A stretch of DNA of 5,675 nucleotides from Actinomycetales bacterium (GTDB taxonomy: Bacteria > Actinomycetota > Actinomycetes > Mycobacteriales > Mycobacteriaceae): assembly GCA_012841845.1 (NCBI GenBank), contig DUTZ01000591.1, positions 1 through 5,675 on the forward strand. Direction: 5' to 3'. Of the stretch, positions 1-5,675 are shown piece by piece (positions within the stretch are counted from its first letter, which is position 1; each line of letters opens with the position of its first letter). The translations under genes and the position numbers were made by a program. Below the pieces are notes generated by a model, which worked only from the letters and a program-made list of their open reading frames with translations, ran no database searches and was not told the origin of the DNA.

Positions 1-531
1 GACGGCGACGCGGTGGTCGCCGAGAGAGGCGACGGCGGCGAGGATCGCGCCGGCGGCCGAGCCGGATCCCCGGGGGTTGACGTCGAGCCCGGCCCGGTGG
101 GCCCGGACGGCGTCGGTGATGCGGGACCGGATCTGCTCGAAGACCGCGGTGACCGCGGCCCGGTCCTCGGGGCTGAGGTAGCGGCCGTGCCAGCGGTAGA
201 GGGCACCGCGGGAACGGTGGACGAGGGTGGCGCGGGTGACGGCGGCGACGAGCGCCTCGAGGTCGCCGGTGCCCGCGGCGGCGTCGAGCTCGACGACGAG
301 GGTGAAGACCGCGTCGCGGAACATCTCGTACTTGCCCTGGACGTGCCGGTACAGCGCGCCCGACGTCACGGCGAGGCGTTCGGCGATGTGCTCGACCCGC
401 GTCGAGTGGTAGCCGCGCAGGGTGAACTCCTCGGCCGCCGCGAGGGCGATCTCCGCACGTCGGGAGCCCGGTTCGGGCGCGGGGAGCGCCCCGTCGAGGG
501 GGCCGCGGTGCGCGGCGGGGAGTGTCGTCAC
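1..531 (-). CDS. TetR/AcrR-family transcriptional repressor, partial (C-terminus beyond left edge)
   Basis: This is a DNA-binding regulator, probably repressing the divergent beta-oxidation operon. Read on the minus strand it begins MTTLPAAHRG and shows 177 residues before the edge. TetR proteins usually run about 190-220, so roughly 15-40 residues are missing. After an unstructured, proline-rich N-terminus (1-22), residues 24-70 form the TetR DNA-binding domain: helix 1 (RRAEIALAAAEEFTLRGY), then a helix-turn-helix containing VEHIAERLAVTSGALYRHV and the characteristic K67-Y68 and F71 region. Residues 75-177 are the helical ligand-binding and dimerisation part, which is poorly conserved and gives no ligand. 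Three in-frame GTG codons lie at 540, 537 and 531. I chose 531 because GAGAGG (540-545) sits 8 bases ahead of it. The family call is firm; an acyl-CoA ligand is inferred only from the neighbours. Confidence 0.9.
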   Translation of the reverse strand, partial: MTTLPAAHRGPLDGALPAPEPGSRRAEIALAAAEEFTLRGYHSTRVEHIAERLAVTSGALYRHVQGKYEMFRDAVFTLVVELDAAAGTGDLEALVAAVTRATLVHRSRGALYRWHGRYLSPEDRAAVTAVFEQIRSRITDAVRAHRAGLDVNPRGSGSAAGAILAAVASLGDHRVAV

Positions 532-539
532 GGTCACCA

Positions 540-545
540 CCTCTC
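540..545 (-). promoter_or_regulatory. Ribosome binding site of the tetR-family gene
   Basis: Read on the minus strand this is GAGAGG, 8 bases before the GTG at 531-529. It overlaps or sits too close to the two alternative GTG codons at 540 and 537, which is why the innermost GTG is preferred. Confidence 0.55.
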
Positions 546-582
546 GGGTGTCTCACGGGCCTCGTCGTAACGCGGTGTGATC

Positions 583-611
583 TTGACAACAGCCGCTACA
601 GTGGCCATAGT
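583..611 (+). promoter_or_regulatory. Predicted sigma-70-type promoter of the fadA-fadB operon
   Basis: A perfect -35 hexamer TTGACA (583-588) is separated by 17 bases from CATAGT (606-611), a 4-of-6 match to TATAAT. It is the only such pair I found in the 143-base divergent region and faces the thiolase gene. Transcription would start near 617-619, giving a leader of about 57 bases before the ATG at 675. No equally good promoter was found for the divergent regulator; it may start from a weaker site in the same region. Confidence 0.6.
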
Positions 612-615
612 AAAC

Positions 616-5675
<5,060 letters not shown>

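Noticed and set aside
13..570. A plus-strand open frame of 185 codons over the regulator.
   Set aside because: It is the antisense shadow of the TetR gene; its translation is low-complexity G/D/E/R/V and matches no family.
584..612. A divergent promoter for the regulator on the minus strand (TTGTCA at 589-584, or TACTAT at 612-607).
   Set aside because: TTGTCA has no -10 hexamer at 16-18 bases, and TACTAT has no acceptable -35 hexamer at that spacing, so I did not list a feature.

Overview
The window is GC-rich chromosomal DNA with typical high-GC actinobacterial coding: third positions are almost always G or C, GTG starts occur, and genes abut or overlap by 4 bases. The best protein matches I recognise from memory are the mycobacterial FadA and FadB proteins (Rv0859 and Rv0860), which form the mycobacterial trifunctional enzyme. 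An actinomycete is therefore very likely. I cannot name the genus from sequence alone.

Layout: positions 1-531 on the minus strand hold the first 177 codons of a TetR-family repressor whose C-terminus lies beyond the left edge. A divergent intergenic region follows (532-674). It has a good sigma-70-type promoter facing right (TTGACA, 17 bases, CATAGT) and, immediately after it, an AT-rich palindromic island at about the expected transcription start, which is the likely repressor site. On the plus strand, four genes are packed as one transcription unit: a thiolase (fadA, 675-1892); a two-activity enoyl-CoA hydratase/3-hydroxyacyl-CoA dehydrogenase (fadB, 1908-4112); an FMN protein of the nitronate monooxygenase superfamily that most resembles the NADH:quinone reductase PA1024 (4109-5098); and an enoyl-CoA hydratase/isomerase-family protein cut off by the right edge (5095-5675). 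Spacings are 15 bases, then a GTGA overlap, then an ATGA overlap.

Together the genes describe a regulated fatty acyl-CoA beta-oxidation module. FadB would hydrate 2-enoyl-CoA and oxidise the 3-hydroxyacyl-CoA with NAD+, and FadA would cleave the 3-ketoacyl-CoA. The last protein lacks both hydratase glutamates but has a PaaG-type aspartate, so it may be an isomerase handling double bonds in the wrong position. The flavoprotein may reoxidise the NADH produced by FadB. No acyl-CoA dehydrogenase or acyl-CoA ligase is encoded in the window.

Nothing mobile, no RNA gene, no CRISPR array and no clear terminator was seen. The content is mostly well-known families. The points worth a second look are the likely misannotated flavoprotein coupled to fadAB, the catalytic-residue swap in the last gene, and the palindromic control region.
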